DNA from: Desulfonatronum sp. SC1
GTDB taxonomy: Bacteria > Desulfobacterota > Desulfovibrionia > Desulfovibrionales > Desulfonatronaceae
DNA: 64,000 nt
Assembly: GCF_003046795.1 (NCBI RefSeq)
Contig: NZ_PZKN01000008.1
Span: forward strand, 62,001 to 126,000
Reading direction: 5' to 3'
Shown: in pieces, positions 49,579 through 58,412 of the stretch
How the letters are laid out: every line of letters starts with the position of its first letter
Position numbering within the stretch: the first letter of the stretch is position 1
The notes under the pieces: generated by a model
What the model saw: only the letters and a program-made list of their open reading frames with translations
The model's database searches: none
Told to the model about the DNA's origin: nothing
Made by a program: the position numbers and the translations under genes

Positions 49579-52375
49579 TTCCCAGATTCCCTCCCTCCAA
49601 TCCAGGCAAGGCATTGGAGCCTTGATCCGACAAAAATGGCGCGGCTCGTCCATTGGCTTCAAGTTCGCGTCCATCATGGCCTTCATGCTGCTGTTGATCA
49701 TGCTCACGGCCCTGACCGGGGCCCTCGCCTTGCGTACGACCCTGAATCATGTAGAGTCTGTGATCATCGTCAGTACGGACATCCGCGAGCTGACCCTGGA
49801 AATCGACCGGGAGTTGCAATACGCCCGCCAGCTTGAGCGGGCTTTTTTTCAGCAGGTACCCCAAGTCGGTTTTTCCAAAGCCATGGAGTCTTTCGGGGAA
49901 CCGCTGCAATCTCGGATCAAGGGCGTGATCGCCCTGACCAACAGCTTGCGCGGCAAGCTTGACGATCCGGCCATCAGTCAGGACTTGCGGGACACGGTTC
50001 TGCACCTGGACTTTTATCTTTCCGCGGCCGAAAGCTACGCCCTGACTTTTGCTGAAGCCGTGTTGATGGTTTCGGAATTGGCCAGGGAGGACACCGGACG
50101 CCAAACCACGCTGTTCGTGATCAGCGACGTGCTGGTGGAGCGGATGGAAATGCTTCAGCGCTGGGATCTGCTTCTGCTGTTCCGTACAGCCCAGACTTGG
50201 CAGAACCGCTATCTGGCCACCCGCCAACGTTCGGACATGCAGTCCGTTCTGAACGTGCTGCAAGCCTTTGAAGATCGTTTGCGGAGCGACGATTATCTGC
50301 CGAACGTCAGTCGTTCGGACCTGTTGAACATGCTCCGCTATCACGCGCATGTTATTGAACTGATTCTGGAACTGGATCGACAGCTGGAGGAAAAGTCCCG
50401 TGAGTTCGAACTCCGTATTCAGGCCTTGACGCCAATTTCCGAACAACTGATTTTCTTGGCCCGACAAGAGGTGGATCGGGCCTGGCAAAGTATCGACAAG
50501 ACCCGCTGGAACGCCACCATGCTTTTGCTCGCGGCCGTGGTCTGCGCCGTTCTCTTGGGACTGACATCGGCCCTGATCATGCACCGTTCCATCACCCGCA
50601 AGTTCGCGACTCTGACCGCGGCGGCGGACAAAATCCGGGACGGCAATCTTCGGGCCCGGGTCGAGGTGCGCTCCAGCGACGAGATTGGCAGATTGGCCGA
50701 GACCTTCAACACCATGGCCGAGAGAATCGCGAATCTGATGCACGACCTGGAGCAGCGCGCTGAAATGAGCCGAAACCGGCTGTTCCAGGGCATCGAGTCC
50801 ATTGAGGAAGGGTTTGGCCTGTTCGATAAGCATGGTCGTCTGGTAACCGCGAACCGGAATGTGCTTCGGGTGTTTCCGGCCTTGGAGAACACTCTGCGCC
50901 CCGGGGTGACGTTTGAGGAATGTTTGTCCGTCATCCAGTCAAGTGAGAGGGTTTTTTTGTATCAATCCGACGAGACGGATCAGTCCGAGCTTCCCGTGGA
51001 CTGGATCGACCGGCACCATGAACTATTCCGGCTCGGGGTGGGTACGGATGAAATCCGCGTGGCCGGGGAGCGAATCCTGCGGGTCCGCTATTCCCGTGCG
51101 GAGAACGGGGAAACCGTGGTTTTGCTGGAAGATGTCACCGAGCGTGCCCGGATGCAGGAGCAACGCCTGGAGATGGAACGGCGGCTGCTTCATGCCCAGA
51201 AGCTGGAGAGCCTGGGAGTCATGGCCGGTGGTATCGCCCATGATTTTAATAACCTTCTCGCGGCCATGATGGGCAACATGGAACTGGCTCTGTCCATGGC
51301 CGGATTGGAGGAACCGAGCCGCAAGCGCGTGGAACAGGCACTCTTGGCCGCCCGGCGGGCCGCGGACCTGACCCGTCAGATGCTGGCCTATTCCGGCAAG
51401 GGCGGGTTCGATGTCCGTTCCGTGGTGCTTAACGACCTGGTTCGGGACAACGCCCATATTTTTCAAACCGCCCTGGGCAAGAATATTAACTTCGTCCAGG
51501 ACCTGGCTCCGTCCCTGCCTCCGATCCGGGGCGATGCCGGGCAGATCCAGCAGGTGATCATGAACCTGATTACCAACGCCTCGGAAGCCATTGGCGACCA
51601 TCCCGGAACCATGACCCTCTCTACCCGGCTGGCGTATTGCGGCGCGACGCTTCTGGGCCGTTCCCGGCTCGAGGAAAAGCCCGTGCCTGGCTGGTTCGTC
51701 CAGCTGAAGGTTCAGGATACGGGTGTGGGGATGAGCGAGGATGTCCAGTCCAAACTGTTCGATCCGTTCTTCAGTACCAAATTCACCGGGCGCGGGTTGG
51801 GGCTCTCCGCGGTCCTGGGCATCGTGCGCGGTCATCGTGGGGCGATCATTGTGGACAGCACTCCGGATTCGGGGACCACGTTTCTGGTGCTTTTTCCGGT
51901 GGACAACGCAATAATAAAGAACATCTCGGTTCCGGAACCGTCGCCTACTCCGAGTTCGTCCGTCGAGCCTCGGACGGCCGTTTCCTCGGATCTGGAAATG
52001 ATCCTGGTCGTGGACGACGAGGAAATGGTCCGGGATCTCTCGGTTGAAGCCTTGGGGCATCTTGGCTATGCGGTGATCACGGCCAATGACGGCGTCGAGG
52101 CAATCCGGGTTTTTCAGGAGCACCATCAACGGATCGCCTGCGTGCTCCTGGATATGATGATGCCGAATATGGACGGGGTCACGGCGTTCACGGAATTGCG
52201 CAAGATCGCGCCGGACGTTCCAGTGGTCCTGTGCAGTGGATACAGCTCTCAGGAAGTGGAGCAGCGCTTCGCCGCCGACCGTCCGGGGGCTTTTTTGCAA
52301 AAACCGTTCAGCATCGAGGCGTTACGGCGGGCGATTCTCGACGTGCTGGAAAACCGTAACCAATCACGAGGATGA
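49568..52375 (+). CDS. Membrane hybrid histidine kinase/response regulator
   Basis: 935 residues. Two membrane helices (about 35-57 and 320-343) enclose a roughly 260-residue helical periplasmic domain, followed by HAMP (about 340-395), a PAS-like domain (about 405-525), histidine kinase core with H558 (GGIAHDFNN), N-box NLITNASEAI, G1 DTGVGMSED, FDPFFSTKF and GRGLGLSAV, and a receiver with D862 (LLDMMMPNMDG). It is an HPt- or output-less hybrid, so signal output would be phosphoryl transfer to another protein. Start ATG 49568 overlaps the lipoprotein gene by 11 bases, indicating coupled expression. Confidence 0.9.
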   Translation: MPPDSQIPSLQSRQGIGALIRQKWRGSSIGFKFASIMAFMLLLIMLTALTGALALRTTLNHVESVIIVSTDIRELTLEIDRELQYARQLERAFFQQVPQVGFSKAMESFGEPLQSRIKGVIALTNSLRGKLDDPAISQDLRDTVLHLDFYLSAAESYALTFAEAVLMVSELAREDTGRQTTLFVISDVLVERMEMLQRWDLLLLFRTAQTWQNRYLATRQRSDMQSVLNVLQAFEDRLRSDDYLPNVSRSDLLNMLRYHAHVIELILELDRQLEEKSREFELRIQALTPISEQLIFLARQEVDRAWQSIDKTRWNATMLLLAAVVCAVLLGLTSALIMHRSITRKFATLTAAADKIRDGNLRARVEVRSSDEIGRLAETFNTMAERIANLMHDLEQRAEMSRNRLFQGIESIEEGFGLFDKHGRLVTANRNVLRVFPALENTLRPGVTFEECLSVIQSSERVFLYQSDETDQSELPVDWIDRHHELFRLGVGTDEIRVAGERILRVRYSRAENGETVVLLEDVTERARMQEQRLEMERRLLHAQKLESLGVMAGGIAHDFNNLLAAMMGNMELALSMAGLEEPSRKRVEQALLAARRAADLTRQMLAYSGKGGFDVRSVVLNDLVRDNAHIFQTALGKNINFVQDLAPSLPPIRGDAGQIQQVIMNLITNASEAIGDHPGTMTLSTRLAYCGATLLGRSRLEEKPVPGWFVQLKVQDTGVGMSEDVQSKLFDPFFSTKFTGRGLGLSAVLGIVRGHRGAIIVDSTPDSGTTFLVLFPVDNAIIKNISVPEPSPTPSSSVEPRTAVSSDLEMILVVDDEEMVRDLSVEALGHLGYAVITANDGVEAIRVFQEHHQRIACVLLDMMMPNMDGVTAFTELRKIAPDVPVVLCSGYSSQEVEQRFAADRPGAFLQKPFSIEALRRAILDVLENRNQSRG

Positions 52376-52378
52376 ACA

Positions 52379-52693
52379 ATGGCTTGGTTTTTTTTGGCCG
52401 TTGCCGGTGTTTTCGAGATAATTTGGGCCATCGGCTTGAAGTACTCCAACGGCTTTACCCGACTCTGGCCCACGGCGCTGACGCTGACGGCCATGCTCTT
52501 CAGCTTCGGATTTCTGGCCCAGGCCCTGCGAACCATTCCCGTGGGCACCGGTTACGCGGTCTGGACCGGCATCGGCGCCGTGGGTACGGCCATCCTGGGC
52601 ATTATCCTCTTCGCCGAACCGGCGACTTGGGCCCGGATCGGCTGTATCCTGCTGATCGTATCCGGAATTTTAGGGTTGAAACTGGTTTCCTGA
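52379..52693 (+). CDS. Small multidrug resistance-family exporter (Gdx/SugE type)
   Basis: 104 residues, four membrane helices. The SugE/Gdx signature is visible: FEIIWAIGLKYSNG (E at position 13 is the substrate-binding Glu), then VGTGYAVWTGIGAVGTAILG. Gdx members export guanidinium; no guanidine riboswitch was seen upstream. The gene starts 4 bases after the kinase stop. It is a homodimer in the inner membrane in related cases. Confidence 0.88.
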   Translation: MAWFFLAVAGVFEIIWAIGLKYSNGFTRLWPTALTLTAMLFSFGFLAQALRTIPVGTGYAVWTGIGAVGTAILGIILFAEPATWARIGCILLIVSGILGLKLVS

Positions 52694-52714
52694 GACCCAC
52701 GAACCCGAATCACG

Positions 52715-53860
52715 GTGGTCGACGTGCACCCCGAACTCCTCTCTCAAGTAAAACTTGAAGAACATCCCTCCACTGCTTCTGGTACCCTTACCGCGACACT
52801 GACCGGTCGGTTAGACGTCCGAAGCACGGGTGCAGTCTGGCGGCAATTGCATGTTCTCGTGGGCAAGGCTCGGTCGGTGGTTTTGCGCCTGGATGTATCC
52901 GGGATGGGGTACGTGGATGCATCGGGACTGGCCTTGTTTGCGGAACTCGACGAGGATCTGCGGGCCAGGGGAGGTGGCCTGGAGCTGGTCGGAGCGCGTG
53001 AAGAACTGGCCGGGAGCCTGGAGCGGTTTCAAGCTCTGAGCCAAGGCGCCGCGGTTCCGGCGCGGCGCGGCGGGGTGCTGGAGCGAATCGGACGCGCCGC
53101 CCAGGCTTTCGGGCGGGACGTGCGGGATCTAGTGGGCTTCGTGGGCCTGTTCGTCTCCGGTTTCGCCTTGGCGCTGCGACGTCCCGGGAGCATCAGGTGG
53201 CGGGACTTCTGGCTGAGCTGCGAAACCGTGGGGGCCAACGCCGTGCTGATCATCATGCTTATCGGCTTTCTGATGGGCCTGATCATCTCCTTCCAATCCG
53301 CCATGCCCCTGCGGATGTTCGGCGCGGAAATCTATGTGGCCAGGCTTTTGGGGCTGTCCATGATCCGGGAACTCGGCCCGTTGGTCACGGCCATCATTCT
53401 GGCCGGGCGCTCCGGGGCGTCCTTTGCCGCGGAACTGGGCACCATGAAGATCAACCAGGAACTAGACGCCCTGACCACCATGGGCCTGGACCCGGTCCGG
53501 CTTCTGGTGGTGCCTCGGATGCTGGCCGCCATGTGCATGACTCCACTGTTGACCATGGTGTTCATCGTCTTCAGTCTGATCGGCGGGGCCGTGGTCATGC
53601 TTTCCCTGGGCTATCCCCTGGTGAGCTACACCAATCAGGTGACTCTTTCCGTGGGCGTGGGGGACCTGGCCAACGGCCTGTTCAAATCCTTTGTCTTCAG
53701 CCTGCTGGTGGGCTGGATCGGGTGCGTGCGCGGTCTGCAGACCGGCCAGGGGGCCTGGGCCGTGGGCGCGGCGACCACCAGCGCCGTGGTCAGCGGGATC
53801 ATCCTGATCGCGGTCATGGACGGCATATTCGCGGTGCTGTATTATGTCTTTAATTACTGA
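52715..53860 (+). CDS. mlaE: MlaE-type permease with fused N-terminal STAS domain
   Basis: 381 residues. A STAS domain at about 1-115 (RLDVSGMGYVDASGLALFAE is the characteristic strand-loop) plays the role of MlaB fused to the permease; the rest has the MlaE core with SMIRELGPLVTAIILAGRSG and ELGTMKINQELDALTTMGLD, in five to six membrane helices. It is the membrane part of an ABC-type system moving phospholipid between the membranes. The GTG start at 52715 lacks a clear Shine-Dalgarno. First gene of a five-gene unit. Confidence 0.9.
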   Translation: MVDVHPELLSQVKLEEHPSTASGTLTATLTGRLDVRSTGAVWRQLHVLVGKARSVVLRLDVSGMGYVDASGLALFAELDEDLRARGGGLELVGAREELAGSLERFQALSQGAAVPARRGGVLERIGRAAQAFGRDVRDLVGFVGLFVSGFALALRRPGSIRWRDFWLSCETVGANAVLIIMLIGFLMGLIISFQSAMPLRMFGAEIYVARLLGLSMIRELGPLVTAIILAGRSGASFAAELGTMKINQELDALTTMGLDPVRLLVVPRMLAAMCMTPLLTMVFIVFSLIGGAVVMLSLGYPLVSYTNQVTLSVGVGDLANGLFKSFVFSLLVGWIGCVRGLQTGQGAWAVGAATTSAVVSGIILIAVMDGIFAVLYYVFNY

Positions 53861-54677
53861 AACCACGGCCTGCGGCGTTGAACCCGGCTCTCGGGGCGAA
53901 CCGTTGATCCGGGTCCAAGCCTTGACGGCCGGTTACGGAGAGCGGATCATCCTCCGGGACGTGGACCTGAATGTCTTCCCCGGCGAGGTGTTGATCCTCC
54001 TGGGCGGATCGGGCTGCGGCAAGAGCACCTTGCTCAAGCAGATGATCGGCCTGGAGCGGCCCATGTCCGGCACGGTGCTGATCAACGGCCAAGACGTCCA
54101 CGCGGCACGGGGGGCGGAACGAACGCGTATTCTGCACGGCTTCGGGGTCAGCTACCAGACCGGGGCTTTGTTCGGTTCGTTGAGCGTTCTGGAAAACATC
54201 CTGCTGCCCCTGGAGGAGTGTACGGATCTGCCCAAGCCCTTGCGGCTGCGCGTGGCGCGGATGAAGCTGGCCCAGGTGGGGCTGGCCGGGTTCGAGGACC
54301 ACGCCCCCGCTGAGCTGAGCGGCGGGATGGTCAAGCGGGCGGCCATCGCCCGGGCCATGGTCCTGGACCCGTGCGTCCTGTTTTTGGACGAACCCTCGGC
54401 CGGGCTGGACCCGGTGACCTCCGCGGAACTGGACGCTCTGATCCTGGATCTGGCCCGGAGTCTGGGCATGACCTTCGTGATAGTGACCCACGAACTGGCC
54501 AGCGTGTTCGCCATCGCCGACCGGGTGATCATGCTGGACAAATCCCGGCAAGGCATCGTAGCCCAAGGCGACCCGATATCTCTTCGCGACCAATCCACCG
54601 ACCCGCTGATCCAGGACTTCTTTCATCGTCACGTATCTGGAGGGGGAAGGTTGAAGGGTGACCCCCTGACCCCCTGA
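53844..54677 (+). CDS. mlaF: MlaF-type ABC ATPase
   Basis: 277 residues. Walker A GGSGCGKSTLL, Q-loop SYQTGALFGSLSV, signature LSGGMVKRAAIARAMV and Walker B VLFLDEPSAGLDP are all intact. It powers the MlaE permease. The start overlaps mlaE by 17 bases, so the two are coupled. Motif LSGGMVKR is typical of the Mla/Ttg2A branch. Confidence 0.93.
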   Translation: MSLITETTACGVEPGSRGEPLIRVQALTAGYGERIILRDVDLNVFPGEVLILLGGSGCGKSTLLKQMIGLERPMSGTVLINGQDVHAARGAERTRILHGFGVSYQTGALFGSLSVLENILLPLEECTDLPKPLRLRVARMKLAQVGLAGFEDHAPAELSGGMVKRAAIARAMVLDPCVLFLDEPSAGLDPVTSAELDALILDLARSLGMTFVIVTHELASVFAIADRVIMLDKSRQGIVAQGDPISLRDQSTDPLIQDFFHRHVSGGGRLKGDPLTP

Positions 54678-54683
54678 AACGTA

Positions 54684-54716
54684 AACTCTTGAACCGCTGA
54701 ACCGTAACCCCATGAA
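54684..54716 (+). repeat. TGAACC-type leader repeat before mlaD
   Basis: Between the mlaF stop and the mlaD start, CTTGAACCGCTGAACCGTAA is followed by CCCCATGAACTC. A Shine-Dalgarno is lacking. Same type of repeat as at cca and 40377. Confidence 0.4.
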
Positions 54717-54719
54717 CTC

Positions 54720-55877
54720 ATGAGCGTCCAGACCAACTACGTCAAACTCGGGGCCTTCGTATTGATCACAACGGCCCTGATCATCGTCGGGCTGATCGTG
54801 CTGGGCAGCGGCAAGCTCTGGAGCGAGCGCCTCCTCGTGGAAACCTATCTGGACGAATCCGCCCAGGGGCTGGAAGCCGGGTCCGTGGTCAAAATGCGCG
54901 GCGTCCAGGTAGGCAATATTGAACGAATATCCTTTGTTTATCTCAAGTACCCCGAAGCGTTTCAGGCCGGACACCGCTATGTGCTGGTGGAGATCGGCCT
55001 GCAGGCCGACCAGTTCGGAGATTTTACCCGGGACAGGTTCAAGGAACTTCTGGCCGAGGAAATCGTCACCGGGCTGCGGATTCGGATTACCCCCCAGGGA
55101 CTGACCGGCGCGGCCTACCTGGAGCTGGACTATACCACCCCGTTCCGAGCCCCGGCCCTGCCCATCAATTGGACTCCGTCCGCGCCTTACATTCCTTCGG
55201 CTCCGGGAACCATCGCCCGGTTCGAGGAAACCTTCGAGTCGGTCAGCAGCACCCTGAAAAACCTGGAAGAGGTCAATTTGAGCGGGCCCGTGGAACGCTT
55301 GGAACAGCTTCTGAGCCTGGCCATGGAGAAGGTCGACGCGGTCCAGACCGAGCGATTCAATGCCGAGGCCATTGCTCTGATGGAAGAGTTGCGCCAAACC
55401 AATGCCCAGGTTTCACGACTGCTGGGCGGTTCGGGCAATGCCGCTGGCCAGGGCGGCCAGGACGGCGGAGTGGATCTGCAATCCATCTTCCAGGATATTT
55501 CCCTGGCCATGCGGGAAGTGCGGGGCATGGCCGAAGAAGTGAACAAATGGGTCCATGCCGAGCAGGGCGGGCTGGAGGATTTGCGTCTCGCCATCATTGA
55601 TTTGCGGCGGACCATGGCCGATGCTCCGGAGATGGTGGAAGATTTTTCCGTCGCCGCGGACACGGCCCAGGCGAGCTTTTTACGCTTTCAACAGCTCCTG
55701 GGCCAGATCCAGCTTCGCTTGGCCTCGAAGCTGGAACAGATCGACGTCCTGCTGCACAACCTTGGACGAACCAGTGAAAACGTGCGGGAAATCACGGAAG
55801 ACGCCCGGGATTATCCCTCCAGATTGTTTTTCGGCGAGCCTCCGGCCGGTTCCCGGAATCAGGAGTCCCAACCATGA
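54720..55877 (+). CDS. mlaD: MlaD-type MCE-domain protein
   Basis: 385 residues. One N-terminal membrane helix (about 10-30), the MCE domain (about 38-145, with ESAQGLEAGSVVKMRGVQVG and GLRIRITPQGLTGAAYLELD), and a long helical region (about 155-370) with coiled-coil character. Hexamers of such proteins span the periplasm and carry lipids. Longer than E. coli MlaD (183), more like the PqiB/YebT-type helical extension. Third gene of the unit. Confidence 0.92.
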   Translation: MSVQTNYVKLGAFVLITTALIIVGLIVLGSGKLWSERLLVETYLDESAQGLEAGSVVKMRGVQVGNIERISFVYLKYPEAFQAGHRYVLVEIGLQADQFGDFTRDRFKELLAEEIVTGLRIRITPQGLTGAAYLELDYTTPFRAPALPINWTPSAPYIPSAPGTIARFEETFESVSSTLKNLEEVNLSGPVERLEQLLSLAMEKVDAVQTERFNAEAIALMEELRQTNAQVSRLLGGSGNAAGQGGQDGGVDLQSIFQDISLAMREVRGMAEEVNKWVHAEQGGLEDLRLAIIDLRRTMADAPEMVEDFSVAADTAQASFLRFQQLLGQIQLRLASKLEQIDVLLHNLGRTSENVREITEDARDYPSRLFFGEPPAGSRNQESQP

Positions 55878-56566
55878 ACCTCATGTCACTTCATTTATAC
55901 TCGGTGACGCGCCGCGGCATGCTTTTCGGATTGATTTTTCTTATGGTCATGATGGGGAGCCTGTCCGGTTGCGCATCTCTGACCCGTCCGGACCCTGACC
56001 GCCGTTACTACCTGCTCCAGGTCCAGCGTCCCAAGCCCACGCTGGAGCGCCCCCCCGAGGCTCCGGTTCTGGCCGTGCGCACCTTCCGCGTCGCTCCGGC
56101 CTTCGATTCCAGGGGCATTGTAACCATCCGGGCCGACGGGTTGGTTCAGCGGGATTTTTATGAACGCTTCTTTCTGCCTCCGGGGGAGATGCTTGCCGGA
56201 CAATTTCGGAGTTGGTTGGGCCAAGCCGGGCTCTTCAGCCTGGTCATGGATATGGGAGGGCTGACCGAGCCGGACTTGATTCTGGAAGGGTACGTTCAGG
56301 AACTGCACCGAGACCTGCGTGACGGGAGGCGGAGCGCCGTGCTGGTCCTGCAAGTGCTGCTGCTCCGTACGACCCGCTCCGGCGCCATGGAGGTGGTCGT
56401 GCAGCGGGACTACAATCAAGCGCTGGATCTGCCGGACGGTTCGATTAGCTCCCTGGTGGCCGGCTGGAATCTGGCCCTGGAGCGGATACTCTCCGAGGTG
56501 GAAACCGCCTTGCGTGATACACCGCTTACGCCTGCCATGAACCATCTTCAGGAACCGAATCAATGA
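55874..56566 (+). CDS. ABC-type transport auxiliary lipoprotein (PqiC-like)
   Basis: 230 residues with a lipoprotein signal (LSGCAS), then YYLLQVQRP and the repeated beta-strand pattern of the PqiC/DUF330 family (VLAVRTFRVAPAFDSRGIVT, LILEGYVQELHRDLRDGRR). It probably anchors the MlaD-type tunnel to the outer membrane. Start overlaps mlaD (ATGA). No MlaC-like shuttle protein is visible in the unit. Confidence 0.85.
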   Translation: MNLMSLHLYSVTRRGMLFGLIFLMVMMGSLSGCASLTRPDPDRRYYLLQVQRPKPTLERPPEAPVLAVRTFRVAPAFDSRGIVTIRADGLVQRDFYERFFLPPGEMLAGQFRSWLGQAGLFSLVMDMGGLTEPDLILEGYVQELHRDLRDGRRSAVLVLQVLLLRTTRSGAMEVVVQRDYNQALDLPDGSISSLVAGWNLALERILSEVETALRDTPLTPAMNHLQEPNQ

Positions 56567-57417
56567 CCACACGGGTCTACGACGCCGCGACCCATGTCTT
56601 CGATCCCCTGCATGCCTACTGGGAGTCCGAGGCCAACCGCAAGGTGGTCACGGTCTTGCTGGTGGCCTTGTTTCTGGTCTCCCTGGGACTGATCGAGCTG
56701 AACCGCCAAGGGCTGCTGCCGGCGTCCCTGCAAGGGGTGCTCGGGTTGAGCCATTTTCAGGCCATCAACGCGGCCTTCACCCTGGTTCTGCTGGTGGAGG
56801 TTGTCAGCCTGATCTTCGTGCTGCCCTGTTCGGTTTCCAAGTCCGTGGGCAAGCAGTTCGAGATTCTGGCTCTGATCCTGTTGCGCAACTCCTTCAAGGA
56901 ACTGGTCTACCTGCCCGAGCCCATCCAGCTCGGGACGGACATGATGCCGGTGCTGCGCATCCTGTCCGACGGCTTCGGGGCCTTGGCCATCTTCGTGATC
57001 CTGGGGCTTTACTACCGCCAGCAGAAGCAGCGCGGTGAGCGGATAATCGGCGAAACCCGGTACCGCTTCGTGGCGGCCAAGAAGCTGGTGGCCCTGGGGC
57101 TGCTGGCAGTGTTCGTCGCCCTGGCGGTCTACGGGGGCTGGGACTTTCTTTTCGGGGACCGTTCGTTCGCCTTTTTCGCCACCTTCTACACGGTCCTGAT
57201 CTTCAGCGACATCCTGTTGGTTCTGGTTTCCCATCAATTCCTGCCGACCTTTCACGCCGTGCTGCGCAACTCCGGATACGCGGTTTCCACCCTGCTGCTG
57301 CGTCTGTCCCTGACCGCGCCGCCGTATTACGACGCCGGCATCGGCGTGGCCGCGGCCCTCTTCGCCCTGGCCCTGACCTGGACCTACAACGGGTTTTACG
57401 GCGCCAAGGACGGCTAA
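56563..57417 (+). CDS. Membrane protein of the mla operon, unknown function
   Basis: 284 residues with about six to seven membrane helices (for example VTVLLVALFLVSLGLIEL, AAFTLVLLVEVVSLIFV and KLVALGLLAVFVALAVYG). No motif recognised. Its ATG overlaps the PqiC-like gene stop (ATGA), so it belongs to the mla unit. It may help lipid transport, but this is context only. Followed by REP-like elements. Confidence 0.72.
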   Translation: MTTRVYDAATHVFDPLHAYWESEANRKVVTVLLVALFLVSLGLIELNRQGLLPASLQGVLGLSHFQAINAAFTLVLLVEVVSLIFVLPCSVSKSVGKQFEILALILLRNSFKELVYLPEPIQLGTDMMPVLRILSDGFGALAIFVILGLYYRQQKQRGERIIGETRYRFVAAKKLVALGLLAVFVALAVYGGWDFLFGDRSFAFFATFYTVLIFSDILLVLVSHQFLPTFHAVLRNSGYAVSTLLLRLSLTAPPYYDAGIGVAAALFALALTWTYNGFYGAKDG

Positions 57418-57465
57418 AATCGAAGATTTTTGTAACTGCTCAATGACTCCGGGCAGCTCTTTTCA

Positions 57466-57580
57466 TAGTGGGACAGGCATCTTGCCTGTCTGCTCAGGAT
57501 TTTTGGGCATTTAAACACCGGCCACATGAAAGCTTTGACACAGGGCAGTTCATTGGACAGGCAAGATGCCTGTCCCACTA
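57466..57580. repeat. Inverted pair of ACAGGCAAGATGCCTGT repeats
   Basis: TAGTGGGACAGGCATCTTGC with CTGTC (57466-57490) is the exact reverse complement of the 25 bases at 57556-57580; each arm also contains its own palindrome. A single copy is at 18639-18663. The pair lies in the 287-base gap between the mla unit and the B12 sensor, and may end transcription of the mla operon. Confidence 0.7.
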
Positions 57581-57704
57581 TTGTGTTTCTTTGTCGTTCG
57601 AATAAGGCGGAAGCTGCATCAAGCACATCGGCTGTCCGGTAGAATTGCCCAGACTTTTTGAACAGATACAGATTTTTCATATGAACCACAGGACGGAAGT
57701 CGTC

Positions 57705-58412
57705 ATGAACCAAGAACGTATGCCTTCATTTGTCGGCCTGTCCGAAATGGCCGGAGAGCATGCCGAACTGGCCCGTGAATATTTGCGGTTGTTGCTGGCC
57801 GCCAAGCGCAGGGAAGCGTCGGATCTGGTGGTGCAGGCCGTGGAGAGCGGGGTCTCGGTCAAGGACGTCTATCTGCGGGTGTTTCAGCCCGTGCTTTACG
57901 AAGTCGGCGACCTCTGGCAGCGCAATCTGGTTTCCGTGGCCCAGGAGCATTACTGCACCGCTGCGACGCAGTTCGTCATGTCCTTGCTCTACCCGTACAT
58001 TTTCAGCGGCAAGCAGGCCGGACATCGGTTCGTGGGCTGCTGCGTGGGCGGGGAGTTGCACGAGATCGGAATGCGGATGGTCACTGACTTTTTTGAGATG
58101 GAAGGCTGGGATACCTACTACATGGGCGCCAACATGCCGGACGAGGACGTGATCCGGACTATCATCGACCAGAAGGCCGGTTTGGTGGGCATTTCCGTGA
58201 CCATGACCTTCCACCTGCACCTCGTGGGCCGCTTGATCCTGCGCATTCGCAGTCGTCCGGAATGCCGCGACGTCAAGATCATGGTCGGCGGATATCCCTT
58301 TCTGGCCAATCATCAGCTTTGGAGGGGCGTGGGCGCGCATGCCTTTGCCGCGGACGCCCGTCAGGCCATTGAAGTGGCCGGTCGTCTTCTGGACGATGGG
58401 AGAAAGCCATGA
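57705..58412 (+). CDS. Cobalamin-binding sensor protein (CarH-like motif)
   Basis: 235 residues from the ATG at 57705 (GGAAG 7 bases upstream; in-frame ATGs also at 57681 and 57720). Residues about 20-105 are a helical cap domain containing W71-x9-E81-H82 (DLWQRNLVSVAQEHYCTA), the Wx9EH signature of CarH-type B12 photoreceptors. The Rossmann-like cobalamin domain (about 107-230) has GELHEIG with H119 as lower axial ligand; the first acid is Glu where CarH and methionine synthase usually have Asp. There is no DNA-binding domain. The stop overlaps the start of a histidine kinase gene, so it probably feeds a cobalamin or light signal to that kinase. Confidence 0.88.
   Translation: MNQERMPSFVGLSEMAGEHAELAREYLRLLLAAKRREASDLVVQAVESGVSVKDVYLRVFQPVLYEVGDLWQRNLVSVAQEHYCTAATQFVMSLLYPYIFSGKQAGHRFVGCCVGGELHEIGMRMVTDFFEMEGWDTYYMGANMPDEDVIRTIIDQKAGLVGISVTMTFHLHLVGRLILRIRSRPECRDVKIMVGGYPFLANHQLWRGVGAHAFAADARQAIEVAGRLLDDGRKP

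Noticed and set aside
53850-55397. 515-codon minus-strand frame across mlaF and mlaD
   Set aside because: Covers coding DNA of two well-supported genes; composition is typical of antisense frames.
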